Assembly: GCF_000331025.1 (NCBI RefSeq)
Contig: NC_020055.1
Location: 857,870-921,869 of the forward strand
Length of the DNA stretch: 64,000 nucleotides
DNA from: Maridesulfovibrio hydrothermalis AM13 = DSM 14728
GTDB lineage: Bacteria > Desulfobacterota > Desulfovibrionia > Desulfovibrionales > Desulfovibrionaceae
Direction: 5' to 3'
The notes under the pieces were generated by a model that was given only the letters and a program-made list of their open reading frames with translations, searched no databases and was not told the origin of the DNA. The translations under genes were made by a program, and so were the position numbers. Positions 44,856 to 54,369 of this stretch are shown in pieces (within the stretch, counting starts at the first letter, position 1; every line of letters starts with the position of its first letter).

Positions 44856-45476
44856 ATGAAATCAGAAATCAAATTAAATTGCTGCTGTATATTCATATTG
44901 CTCGCTGCGACACTTCTTAATCTGCTCAGCCCGGCAAAAGCGTCAGCTCACCCCCACGTTTTCATGGACTGTTCCCTGACCTTCGAGTTCAGTGACAGCG
45001 GACTGAAAGGAGTTCGTCAGAAGTGGTGGCTTGATGAAATGTTTTCAGCAATGATTCTGGGGGAGTTTGACAGAAATCATGATCAGACCCTTTCCCCTGA
45101 TGAGGCAAAAGCCCTTGAAGAAGGAGCTTTCGTCAATCTTAAAAATTTTGATTACTTCACCCGCATTTTTATCGATGGATCAGCTGTAAAACCCATTACT
45201 GCCACTGAATTTAAACCCTCTGTTGAGGGGGGCACTCTTATTTATGAATTCTTTGTGCCCCTTGATTTAGGCGGAGACAAGCGCAAACATGTTGTGATGG
45301 TTGCCATCTTTGATGAGAGCTTTTACACCTCTGTACAAATGGACCCGAAAAATAAAATTCTCAATCTGCCAAAATGTTTCAAATCCACGCTTGAGCTGGA
45401 ACCGGTTATGGAAATGGCCTACTTTTTCGACCAGATAATCCCTGAAGCCGCAGTGTTGACCCTGCTTCCTGAATAA
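44856..45476 (+). CDS. Exported DUF1007 protein with an EF-hand
   Basis: This 206-residue protein has a signal sequence (about residues 1-30, ending KASA-HPHVF). DUF1007 proteins are found beside Ni/Co transporters and are thought to act in the periplasm with them. The His-rich N-terminus AHPHVF is typical. A canonical EF-hand loop is at residues 72-83 (DRNHDQTLSPDE), so a divalent ion may be sensed. No ribosome-binding site is seen before ATG 44856. The stop overlaps the start of the NicO gene by one base. Confidence 0.85.
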   Translation: MKSEIKLNCCCIFILLAATLLNLLSPAKASAHPHVFMDCSLTFEFSDSGLKGVRQKWWLDEMFSAMILGEFDRNHDQTLSPDEAKALEEGAFVNLKNFDYFTRIFIDGSAVKPITATEFKPSVEGGTLIYEFFVPLDLGGDKRKHVVMVAIFDESFYTSVQMDPKNKILNLPKCFKSTLELEPVMEMAYFFDQIIPEAAVLTLLPE

Positions 45477-46417
45477 TGAAAAACATACTCCCCCTTATCC
45501 TTCTGATACTTACTTTTGCATGTGCAAGCCTTGTGATCGCACCAGCGGCACAGAGTGCAAATAATCCTTTTCTGACTCGCAGCAATGAACCGGCTAAACA
45601 GACTGTTCAGCCGGCCGCTCCCGTTAAAATAACAAAAAAAGACGGCTCCGGCGGAATATACGGTCTGATCATGAGCAAGGTGTCCTTGCTGCAAAAAGAA
45701 ATCAGAACTCAGCTCACCGGATTTGCCAGAGAAATCAAAAAGAATCCTTACGGTAAATCGTTATGGCTTTTCATGGGATTCGCCTTTGTTTACGGAATCG
45801 TACACGCAGTTGGACCGGGACACGGAAAGGCGGTGGTATGTGCTTACTTTCTTTCCCGGGGCGGAAACATGTTTACGGCCTCATTTATGTCCTGGGTCAT
45901 AACTCTTGTACACGTAGGTTCTGCTGCTGTGGCGGTCTGTCTTGCCTACCTTTTCCTCCACAGCGGCATGTCCGGTTTTGAAGAATTCAACCGCCACCTG
46001 CAAACGGCCAGCTTTGCACTGGTAACTATTATGGGAATCTGGCTGACTGCTGAGGCCCTGCGTTCTTTCAAAAGAAAAGAAGAAAAGTGCTCTCCGGTAA
46101 AGCAAAGCTCCCTCAAAGAGATCATCACCGTAGCTCTGGTCACAGGACTGGTTCCCTGCCCCGGAGCAGCTATTATTTTAGTCTATACCCTTTCCACCGG
46201 AATACTCTGGGCAGGACTCATTGCCATGCTTTTTCTGGCAACAGGCATGGCCGTTACCACATCGCTCTTTGCCTTCACCGCGGCGAAAACCAGATGTATA
46301 ATGGATAATGCCGCTGCAACAAGCAGACTGGCCGTCATCTATTCTTTCCTGTCTCTTACCGGAGCACTCATCATTGCAGCTTTCGGCGCATTAATGCTCA
46401 GTGCCCACCTTGCATAA
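45476..46417 (+). CDS. NicO/RcnA-type nickel-cobalt transporter
   Basis: This 313-residue membrane protein belongs to the high-capacity Ni/Co transporter family (NicO/RcnA). It has a signal-like N-terminal helix, a linker of about 60 residues, then about six membrane helices. The metal site motif HAVGPGHGK has His110 and His116. A second motif, LVPCPGAAIIL, is typical of the second half. RcnA exports Ni and Co, while others in the family import. Direction is not shown. It is translationally coupled to the upstream DUF1007 gene. Confidence 0.88.
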   Translation: MKNILPLILLILTFACASLVIAPAAQSANNPFLTRSNEPAKQTVQPAAPVKITKKDGSGGIYGLIMSKVSLLQKEIRTQLTGFAREIKKNPYGKSLWLFMGFAFVYGIVHAVGPGHGKAVVCAYFLSRGGNMFTASFMSWVITLVHVGSAAVAVCLAYLFLHSGMSGFEEFNRHLQTASFALVTIMGIWLTAEALRSFKRKEEKCSPVKQSSLKEIITVALVTGLVPCPGAAIILVYTLSTGILWAGLIAMLFLATGMAVTTSLFAFTAAKTRCIMDNAAATSRLAVIYSFLSLTGALIIAAFGALMLSAHLA

Positions 46418-46629
46418 CGCGCCCGCGATAACGCCGCCTGCATAACCTGAATGCTGTTTACATAAGTTCAACTCTTTTCATGACACAGCTCTCCATTGAT
46501 GCTATTTATACTATAAGATTTAGTCCTCCGCTCTAAGTACGGAACGTGAGAATATGCAGCTCGGCATATCGAAAGGACTCTATGCATCCAGAACAGTATA
46601 TATAGTAATTTCGGGGAGAAGAATTGGGA

Positions 46630-49600
46630 ATGATCAATCTTGCCGGCTATGAAAATGTGAACTCACTCCATGAAGGGGAGGACTTGACCCTGTTCCGGGC
46701 AATTAGAAGTTATGATGACATTCCAGTGCTCATCAAATACCCTAATTCGAAGCAGCCTTCCCCGCGGATTCTTTCGGGTCTGAAAAATGAATTCGCAGCT
46801 TCTCAAGAAATCGGCAACAACGGCATCATCCAGACTGTAAGCCTGCACCGCACCGACAACTCGCTGGCATTAATTCTTGAAGATAAAGACTATCAACTGC
46901 TTGGCAGTCTGGTGCGAAATAACGAAACAGATCTGCGCAAAAAGATTAAATTAGCCATTAAGATCGCAAAATCTATGGAAATGATCCATTCCAAAGGTTT
47001 TCTACACCGCAATATCCGTCCGCAAAGCATTGCTGTTTCAGGTGATTTAAGCGAAGCGGTTCTGACCAACTTGCAATTCAGCTCCCGCATCTCAGATTCT
47101 TATTCCGGCGGAGGGACCAGCCTTCTTTCTGATGAAAATATTACGTACATTTCCCCGGAACAAAGCGGAAGAATAAGCGGAGAACTTGACCGCCGTTCAG
47201 ACTTCTATTCACTAGGAGTCACCTTCTTTGAACTGTTCACCGGACGCCCCCCGTTCATTGCCGATGATGCTCTTGAACTTATTCACAGCCATCTTGCAAA
47301 GGAACCTCCGGTTCCCTATCATTTAAACCCTGAAATTCCTGAATCAGTTTCAGCTGTTATTTTAAAACTGCTGGCTAAAAATCCGGGCGACAGATACCAG
47401 TCCGCTCATGGAATAATTCAAGACCTGAAAGCCTGCCTCAGGATTATTAAAAATCAGGAACCGCCTGAAGGTTTTACAGTGGGCAATCAGGATATTTCTG
47501 ATACTTTCACTCTTTCCAGACGGCTCTTCGGGAGGAAAGATGAAATAAAACTGCTCCAGAATTCATACAACAAAGTATCACTTGGAAGCTGTGAAATAAT
47601 TGTGGTCCGCGGTGAGCCGGGATGCGGAAAAACGACTCTGGTCCAAGCCATAAGAAAAAAAGTTATCAGAGACAGGGGTGAATTTATTTCCGGCAAGTTT
47701 GACCAGTTCAGGCGTAACCGCCCGTACAGTGCCATCATTCAGGCTTTTCAGGAAATACTTCGCAAAAGGATGACCAGCCCGGCTCCGGTTATCAATGCCT
47801 GGGAAAAACGCATAACTGATGCACTGGGTCAAAACGCTGGACTCATTACAGAGGTTATCCCGGAGCTTGAGCAACTGATCGGCCCGCAAAAAAGACCTCA
47901 TAAACTACCCTCGGCAGAATCGCGTAACAGGTTTAACCTGACATTTAAAAATTTTATCAAGGTTTTTCCAAGTATGGATAAACCACTGGTTCTCTTTCTC
48001 GATGATCTGCAATGGGCTGATCCGGCAACAATCCACCTCATTAAAAGGCTGCTCGAGGACAACGAAACCTCATACCTGATGCTGATTACCGCCTACAGGA
48101 CCAACCATCCTCTTGATAAAAATGTTTTGTCCATGCTCACCGAGATTGAAGAGCTTAATTCTAATGCTAAAACCATTACTCTGGACAAACTCAAATTACG
48201 CCATGTTCATGGTTTTATCAGCCGGACCCTGCGCTCTGACCGCAAAAGCACCGAGGAACTTGCTAAGCTTGTCTATAATCGCACTGGCGGCAATCCACTC
48301 TTTGTACGGGAATATCTGCGCAACCTGCACAGAGGAAAATTCATCGAGTTCAATTATACCAAAAACCGTTGGGACTGGGATTTAAAAGCCATCCGGAATA
48401 TTTCTATTGACGGTAATATCGTAGAACTCATGGCAGACAAAATCATGTCCCAGCCGCTTGAAGGACAGGATATCTTAAAGGCAGCTTCATGCATCGGTGG
48501 AAAATTCGATCTCCGCATACTGATGGCTGTAACTGATATATTAGATGATGTGGTTATCAATTATATGAATCTGGCCTTGCAGGAAGGGCTTATCGTTTCA
48601 GATGAAGACTCAGATACTCACATTATCAGCCTTGAAAATGATACCGAACACAGCACTTACCTGTCTTTCATGCATGATCGGGTACAGCAGGCAGCATACT
48701 CCATGCTAAACGCGGCTGAAAAGAATAAGCTGCACCTGAGAATCGGGCGCGCAATGCTTGAGATCTATAACGATTCAGAAATAAACGATCTGGTTTTTGA
48801 AATTGCAACGCAGTACAATTTCAGCATTAACGAAATTACTGATGAGGTTGAACGGACCAAAGTTTCAGACATTTTTTTAAAAGCCGGACGAAAGGCTAAA
48901 AGAAGTTCTGCCTTTGAACTGGCCACCAAATACTTTGCTACAGCTTCCCGTTTAATGGACACTGACAGCTGGTCAACACACTATCAGGAATTTTTAGACC
49001 TGCATCTGGACTGGTTTGAATGTAATTACCTCAGCGGTGCTACAAAACACTCTGAGCAAATATTCAAAACAATCATTGCACACGCGATGACACGCAATGA
49101 CCTTGCAAAGGCCAATCTAGCAAAAATTCAACTCTATTTTGATCAAAGCAGATACCATGAAGCTGTAAAGCTGGGCCTTAAAATGCTTGAACTTTACAAA
49201 ATGCACATCCCCATCCGCCCCGGCAACATAGCAATACGGGCCGAACTGATTAAGACAAAACTGATACTGAGAAACAAAACTGCGGACACCCTTTTAGACC
49301 TGCCGGAGATGTCCGACCCTGATCATCAGGAAACAATGCGGTTATTGATGTATACAATTGCCCCCGCATATATGTTTAACAAAAAGCTTGTTTTCTTCAT
49401 GATTCTCAAGATGATACAATTCTCCGTCAAACACGGGAATGCGCCTTCCTCGGCTTTCGGGTATATGTTTTATGCCATGTTTCTGGCCGCGAAGGATTTT
49501 TCATTCAACAAATCCAAAGAGTTCACCAGACTGGCAGTGGATCTAAACAACCGCTTCAACAATTCAGAGCTGGAAACTAAAATCAATATGCTCAGAGGAG

Positions 49601-52600
49601 CCATGCATGACCACTGGCATGAACCTCTTGCCCGAAATGTTAGTACACTTGAAAAGGCATTCCAAACCGGCCTGCTGCATGGAGACAACGCCTACGCAAG
49701 ATATTCTGGATATTTTGCCGTTTACTACAAATTTCTGCAAGGCGGCTCCATAGCCGATGTTTATGATTCATCTGAAAAATTTGCCGGCTTCATCCGCAAA
49801 AACAAAAATTCGCTCAGCTCCGGCGCACTAAACCTTGCCCTTCAAATGTGCAAAAGCATGGAAGGCAAAACCTATACCCCGGGTTATCTTGATGATGATA
49901 CATTTCAAGAAGCTAAACTGATCGCAGTAGCCAGAAGCAGCGGATCTGAAGTGGTAGAATACTGGACCGGCCTCTCTAAAATAATTACCCTTTCATTATT
50001 TAACTACCACGCCAAAGCCTTGGAATATATTGATTACCTTTACGACACGTTGGAACAGACCCTTTTCGGCATGTACGTAGTACCCATATTCCACTTCTTC
50101 AGCATCATCAATATGAGCGCGGAATTTGAAGATGCTGCTGCCAATACACAAAAAGAATATTCAAGCCGTATCAACGCATCTTTATCCAAACTGGAGAAAT
50201 GGCAGAACAACTGCCCGGACAACTTTCGTCATCTGTATCTGATTGCCAAAGCTGAGAACTCCAGACTTACAGGTAAAATGAATGAAGCCATATACTTGTA
50301 CGAAGAAGGCATCCGCAGCTGCATAAAAATTGACTCCAACATCTTTGCTGCTCTTGCCTGCGAACTTGCAGCCAGATTTCACTTCACCATAGGCGGCAAA
50401 CGGTCCGGCATGGCCCTGCTTGCCGAAGCATGCCAGTATTACCGGAGATGGGGAGCCACAGCCAAAGTTCAAAGGCTTATGCATGACCATCGTCTCCTGC
50501 AAAACAGCCTCACTTCACAATTTACAGCTGATGAAAGTGAAGAGCAAAGCGGTGCTAGCAAAACCAATTATTCACTTGATATTTCGGCCGTTGTTAAAGC
50601 GTCACAGGCTATTTCAGGGGAGATAGTTCTGGACAGGCTGCTTGATAAACTTATGCGAATTGTTATCGAGAATGCAGGAGCGCAGAAAGCCACGCTTCTG
50701 CTTAACAATAAAAATGCATTAGAGCTGACAGCCCATGCTTTTGTTTCCAAACATGGCATTACCACCCGAGTTAAACCGGAATCAAATCAGGAGCTTTACT
50801 GTAAAAGTATTGTTAACTACGTCCTGCGCTCCAAAGACAATATCGTGCTGCGTGATGCCGGTGCACAAGGCCCCTTCACCATCGACAGTTATATCATCAG
50901 GACTAAACCCAAATCGATTCTGGCCATGCCTGTGGTCAACCAGCAGATTATGCGCGGAGTCCTGTATCTTGAAAATAATTTAAGTCCCGGCGTTTTTACC
51001 GAGGACCGTCTGGAAGTGCTCAACCTGCTCTGCTCACAGGCAGCTATCTCCATTCAGAATGCACGGTTGTATTCAGATCTCAGAGATTCAGAAACCCAGC
51101 ACCGTACCTTGCTGGAAAATATTAATGTCGGAGCCTTCCGCGCCGAAGCGGACCTTGATGGACGGCTTTTAAAAGGAAACCGGGCATTAGCGGAAATGTT
51201 CGGCTATCATAGCTGGAACGAATTTAAAATGACACCGATACGCTCTCTCTACGTCAACCCTAAACTCTACCACTCTATTTTAAATGATCTTGCTGACGGT
51301 GCAATTATCAGAGACCGCGAAGTCAAGATGCGCCGTCAGGACGGAACTCCGATCTGGGTAAATATGACCGCTTCTTTACATCAGGACGGCAGTGAAAGAG
51401 AAAATTGCATTGAAGGGGTTTTCGAGGATGTAACGGAAAAAAGAAAGGCACAGGAACTCGAACGGGCCAAGGTTGCCGCAGACGCAGCCAACAAAGCTAA
51501 AAGTGACTTCCTTGCAAGTATGAGTCACGAAATCCGCACCCCCATGAATGCTATTCTGGGAATGGCTGACATGCTATGGGAGTCACGGCTCAGTAAAGTT
51601 CAACGCAACTATGTAAAGCTTTTTAAAAATGCCGGCGAAAATCTGCTGCTGCTGATTAATGATATTCTTGATCTATCCAAAATTGAAGCAGGACAGATTA
51701 CCCTCGAAGCAATAGACTTCAATCTTGAAGATCTTTTTGAAGAAATAGGCTCCATCTTCGCACTTAGAGCGCAGGCTAAAAAGATAGACTTCTGCTGGTA
51801 TATCTCCCCGCAGGTACCTAAAATTATCACCGGTGACCCGACAAGAATACGCCAGATTATTGTAAACCTTGTGGGCAATGCACTGAAATTCACAAAATCA
51901 GGGACCATTACCTATGAAGCAGGGCTGACCCAAAAAGGCCTGCTCAGAATTATTATCAAAGACACCGGACTTGGAATACCGAAGGCAAAAATGAATACAG
52001 TCTTTGATACTTTCTCACAGGCAGATTCCTCTACAACCAGAAACTTCGGCGGAACCGGACTGGGGCTTTCCATCTGCTCCCGTATGGTCACCAGCATGAA
52101 AGGAGGACTCTTTGTCAGCAGTGAAGAGGGTAAAGGCTCTTCGTTTGCATTCACCATCCGCATCGAGATCCCCATACAACCGAAACGGCCGCTTCCCCTG
52201 AAGAATACCTCCATACTCATGGTCGACCAAAAACATGTCTGCCGCGATTTTCTGGAGCAAAGCCTAAAGGATATCGGGGCAGCCGTATATGTTGCTGAAG
52301 ATTTCAGCAGAGCGGCTGCCAAAGCGGCTGAAATGTCGCTTGCCAATGCCGCTAACAAAGTTCTCGTGGTCGGAATTCCCGCCGGAGAGGATGACCGTTT
52401 TGAAGTGCTCAAAAAACTTAAAAGAGACCTTTGCAAAAACTGGAAGCTAATCATGATAATGCAAGCCAAGCCGGAACCGAGGGCAACATCGCGAGCAAAA
52501 CAGCTTGGAGCTTCCTACGTGCATAAGCCGGTACACTCGCTGGCGATAGCTGAAATCGTCAAGGATACAAACACTGACTATATAGAACAGGTTGAACCGG

Positions 52601-53028
52601 TTGAAATCATCTGTAAAGAAGAGCCTGTAAACAAAATAGAAAACACAAACAATTCCATTCTTTTGGTGGAAGATTCCGAAGACAACAGAATGGTTATTGA
52701 TCTTTTTTTAAAAAAATCACCCTACAACATAGACTACGCGATGAATGGAAAGGAAGGGCTGGAAAAATTCATCGCCGGAGAATACAGTATTATCCTGATG
52801 GATATCCAGATGCCAGTCATGGACGGATATGAAGCCACAAAAGCTATCCGTGAATATGAAAAGAAAAACAATATGCAGGAAATCCCCATTCTGGCTCTTA
52901 CAGCCAATGCTTTTCAGGAAGATGAACAAAAATGTCTGGAATGCGGATGCACTGCCCATATGGCTAAACCGGTAAAGAAGAAGAAACTGCTCAAGACGCT
53001 GGAAGAACTGTTACCCTCCGGTAAATAA
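46630..53028 (+). CDS. Giant hybrid histidine kinase with degenerate Ser/Thr-kinase head
   Basis: This cytoplasmic signalling protein is about 2,132 residues. Domains in order: a protein-kinase-like domain (about 10-275), an AAA/STAND ATPase with P-loop GEPGCGKTT near 330, a long helical repeat region (about 640-1300), GAF (about 1320-1480), PAS (about 1490-1610), histidine kinase with SMSHEIRTPMNAILG (His near 1634), ATPase boxes NLVGNALKF and GGTGLGLSI, and two receiver domains. The kinase head is degenerate: the catalytic Asp of HRD is Asn (HRNIRP), and DFG reads NLQ. The first receiver lacks its phospho-Asp; the second keeps it (LMDIQMP, near 2060). ATG 46630 or TTG 46624 may start it. 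It converges with the next gene, which ends 6 bases away. Confidence 0.93.
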   Translation: MINLAGYENVNSLHEGEDLTLFRAIRSYDDIPVLIKYPNSKQPSPRILSGLKNEFAASQEIGNNGIIQTVSLHRTDNSLALILEDKDYQLLGSLVRNNETDLRKKIKLAIKIAKSMEMIHSKGFLHRNIRPQSIAVSGDLSEAVLTNLQFSSRISDSYSGGGTSLLSDENITYISPEQSGRISGELDRRSDFYSLGVTFFELFTGRPPFIADDALELIHSHLAKEPPVPYHLNPEIPESVSAVILKLLAKNPGDRYQSAHGIIQDLKACLRIIKNQEPPEGFTVGNQDISDTFTLSRRLFGRKDEIKLLQNSYNKVSLGSCEIIVVRGEPGCGKTTLVQAIRKKVIRDRGEFISGKFDQFRRNRPYSAIIQAFQEILRKRMTSPAPVINAWEKRITDALGQNAGLITEVIPELEQLIGPQKRPHKLPSAESRNRFNLTFKNFIKVFPSMDKPLVLFLDDLQWADPATIHLIKRLLEDNETSYLMLITAYRTNHPLDKNVLSMLTEIEELNSNAKTITLDKLKLRHVHGFISRTLRSDRKSTEELAKLVYNRTGGNPLFVREYLRNLHRGKFIEFNYTKNRWDWDLKAIRNISIDGNIVELMADKIMSQPLEGQDILKAASCIGGKFDLRILMAVTDILDDVVINYMNLALQEGLIVSDEDSDTHIISLENDTEHSTYLSFMHDRVQQAAYSMLNAAEKNKLHLRIGRAMLEIYNDSEINDLVFEIATQYNFSINEITDEVERTKVSDIFLKAGRKAKRSSAFELATKYFATASRLMDTDSWSTHYQEFLDLHLDWFECNYLSGATKHSEQIFKTIIAHAMTRNDLAKANLAKIQLYFDQSRYHEAVKLGLKMLELYKMHIPIRPGNIAIRAELIKTKLILRNKTADTLLDLPEMSDPDHQETMRLLMYTIAPAYMFNKKLVFFMILKMIQFSVKHGNAPSSAFGYMFYAMFLAAKDFSFNKSKEFTRLAVDLNNRFNNSELETKINMLRGAMHDHWHEPLARNVSTLEKAFQTGLLHGDNAYARYSGYFAVYYKFLQGGSIADVYDSSEKFAGFIRKNKNSLSSGALNLALQMCKSMEGKTYTPGYLDDDTFQEAKLIAVARSSGSEVVEYWTGLSKIITLSLFNYHAKALEYIDYLYDTLEQTLFGMYVVPIFHFFSIINMSAEFEDAAANTQKEYSSRINASLSKLEKWQNNCPDNFRHLYLIAKAENSRLTGKMNEAIYLYEEGIRSCIKIDSNIFAALACELAARFHFTIGGKRSGMALLAEACQYYRRWGATAKVQRLMHDHRLLQNSLTSQFTADESEEQSGASKTNYSLDISAVVKASQAISGEIVLDRLLDKLMRIVIENAGAQKATLLLNNKNALELTAHAFVSKHGITTRVKPESNQELYCKSIVNYVLRSKDNIVLRDAGAQGPFTIDSYIIRTKPKSILAMPVVNQQIMRGVLYLENNLSPGVFTEDRLEVLNLLCSQAAISIQNARLYSDLRDSETQHRTLLENINVGAFRAEADLDGRLLKGNRALAEMFGYHSWNEFKMTPIRSLYVNPKLYHSILNDLADGAIIRDREVKMRRQDGTPIWVNMTASLHQDGSERENCIEGVFEDVTEKRKAQELERAKVAADAANKAKSDFLASMSHEIRTPMNAILGMADMLWESRLSKVQRNYVKLFKNAGENLLLLINDILDLSKIEAGQITLEAIDFNLEDLFEEIGSIFALRAQAKKIDFCWYISPQVPKIITGDPTRIRQIIVNLVGNALKFTKSGTITYEAGLTQKGLLRIIIKDTGLGIPKAKMNTVFDTFSQADSSTTRNFGGTGLGLSICSRMVTSMKGGLFVSSEEGKGSSFAFTIRIEIPIQPKRPLPLKNTSILMVDQKHVCRDFLEQSLKDIGAAVYVAEDFSRAAAKAAEMSLANAANKVLVVGIPAGEDDRFEVLKKLKRDLCKNWKLIMIMQAKPEPRATSRAKQLGASYVHKPVHSLAIAEIVKDTNTDYIEQVEPVEIICKEEPVNKIENTNNSILLVEDSEDNRMVIDLFLKKSPYNIDYAMNGKEGLEKFIAGEYSIILMDIQMPVMDGYEATKAIREYEKKNNMQEIPILALTANAFQEDEQKCLECGCTAHMAKPVKKKKLLKTLEELLPSGK

Positions 53029-53034
53029 TTAAAG

Positions 53035-54009
53035 CTACCAACGACGGGTCAAAACGGCAGACCATGCTCCCGAGATGAATTTTTCATAAGAACTGCCCAC
53101 AGATTCAAGCGGAGTCATGGTTCCGGAAAGGCTGATTGCATAAGGCTTCATAAGTCTTAACGGATACTCCTCACTTTCAAGCTGAAAACCGTTTGCACTG
53201 TTTAAAATTGTGAGCATTTCTGTCGGGCTGCGCCCAACCAGAACTGCTTCCGGAAAATAGCTTGTCCCTGAGGTCCGGGAGGAAGGCATCTCAAAAAGAG
53301 TTTTACAAATAAAAATAAAATCCTCTTTCCAAAGACTTCTGTTTACGCCGGGCAGGGTTTCATTTGTAATATAATGCAGCTTTTTATTTTCCAGAAAACC
53401 ATAACTGTCCGCTTTTTTAGCATCTGCGACCAGTACATTCCCCAACCCCATTCTGCCTAGAACATCATTGGTTCTGTCCGCTACAATCTGATTGCGCTCT
53501 ATACCCACAAGCGATACTCCGGAAAAACCGTTGCGCTTCGCCTGTACGCTCATAGCCAGCATCAGTATCCCAGTGCCTGATCCAATATCAAGACCGGTAA
53601 AAATTTCACCGCCAAACCGGGTTCTTGACTCCGCTATCACCTTAAAAATATGAGCACTTTTAGACAGATCGGCAAGCATACACAGAGCAAATCCGTAGGC
53701 AAGCAGATCCTTACGCAGGGAAGCACAATTCTCCAGCACATCACTGCCCAGCCTCCGGTGCACAAACTGATCAAAAAGAAGAGAAACATCCTGTAATCGA
53801 AGTTCCTCTTCATGAGAACCGGGATACACATAGGCATGGAAAAATTTCACCAGAATATTCATCAGCAACGGGCCGTCGATTTTCACTTCCGGATTTCCGG
53901 CCTCCTCCAAGTCTCTGCTCAAAGAAGTCTTGCGATAGATTTCATCTGAAATCACGGTTTCCGACATGGCCGGACGCTGCAATAAACGTAAGCTGGCTTT
54001 TTGAATCAT
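53035..54009 (-). CDS. Methyltransferase-like protein of unknown function
   Basis: This 324-residue soluble protein has a SAM-binding motif in LDIGSGTGILML (about residues 141-152) and GIERNQI as the acidic loop after the second strand, so it is a Rossmann methyltransferase. Its flanking N-terminal part (about 130 residues, helical) and C-terminal part (ISLSGTMTPLESVG) are not recognised, and no substrate motif is seen. ATG 54009 is preceded by ACGGAAA; ATG at residue 15 is an alternative start. It converges with the giant kinase gene. Confidence 0.7.
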   Translation of the reverse strand: MIQKASLRLLQRPAMSETVISDEIYRKTSLSRDLEEAGNPEVKIDGPLLMNILVKFFHAYVYPGSHEEELRLQDVSLLFDQFVHRRLGSDVLENCASLRKDLLAYGFALCMLADLSKSAHIFKVIAESRTRFGGEIFTGLDIGSGTGILMLAMSVQAKRNGFSGVSLVGIERNQIVADRTNDVLGRMGLGNVLVADAKKADSYGFLENKKLHYITNETLPGVNRSLWKEDFIFICKTLFEMPSSRTSGTSYFPEAVLVGRSPTEMLTILNSANGFQLESEEYPLRLMKPYAISLSGTMTPLESVGSSYEKFISGAWSAVLTRRW

Positions 54010-54369
54010 TTTCCGTACCTTGCATTATTGAATTGTCAGTATGAACGTTATTCATACCCTGTTTTAAAATCTATTGCCACAAATCAAGCATATTCTCTAC
54101 GCTGACAACAGGATGCTAACCACAGGAAGATCAACATTATTATGCAGAGTCCGCCAGTTAAATGAATCTGCTTTAAAATGCAAAAGAGTTAACTCAGCCA
54201 TGCGCGATACACAAACTAGCACTTGACCTTTTTGTCAATCCTGATACGGACTTTCCAACACCTGCGGTGAACCGACATTTATATATCTGACCAAGCAAGA
54301 TGCTTTACTGCATTTCGGAACCGCTAATTAAAATAAAATTTACATATCCAAGTACAGGAAGCTATAGAC
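54010..54369. other. Divergent spacer before prfC
   Basis: This 360-base region lies between a divergent methyltransferase-like gene and prfC. It holds an inverted repeat TTGAC-CTTTTT-GTCAA at 54223-54238, of which TTGACC could be a -35 box, but no good -10 follows. I see no gene in it. Confidence 0.5.
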
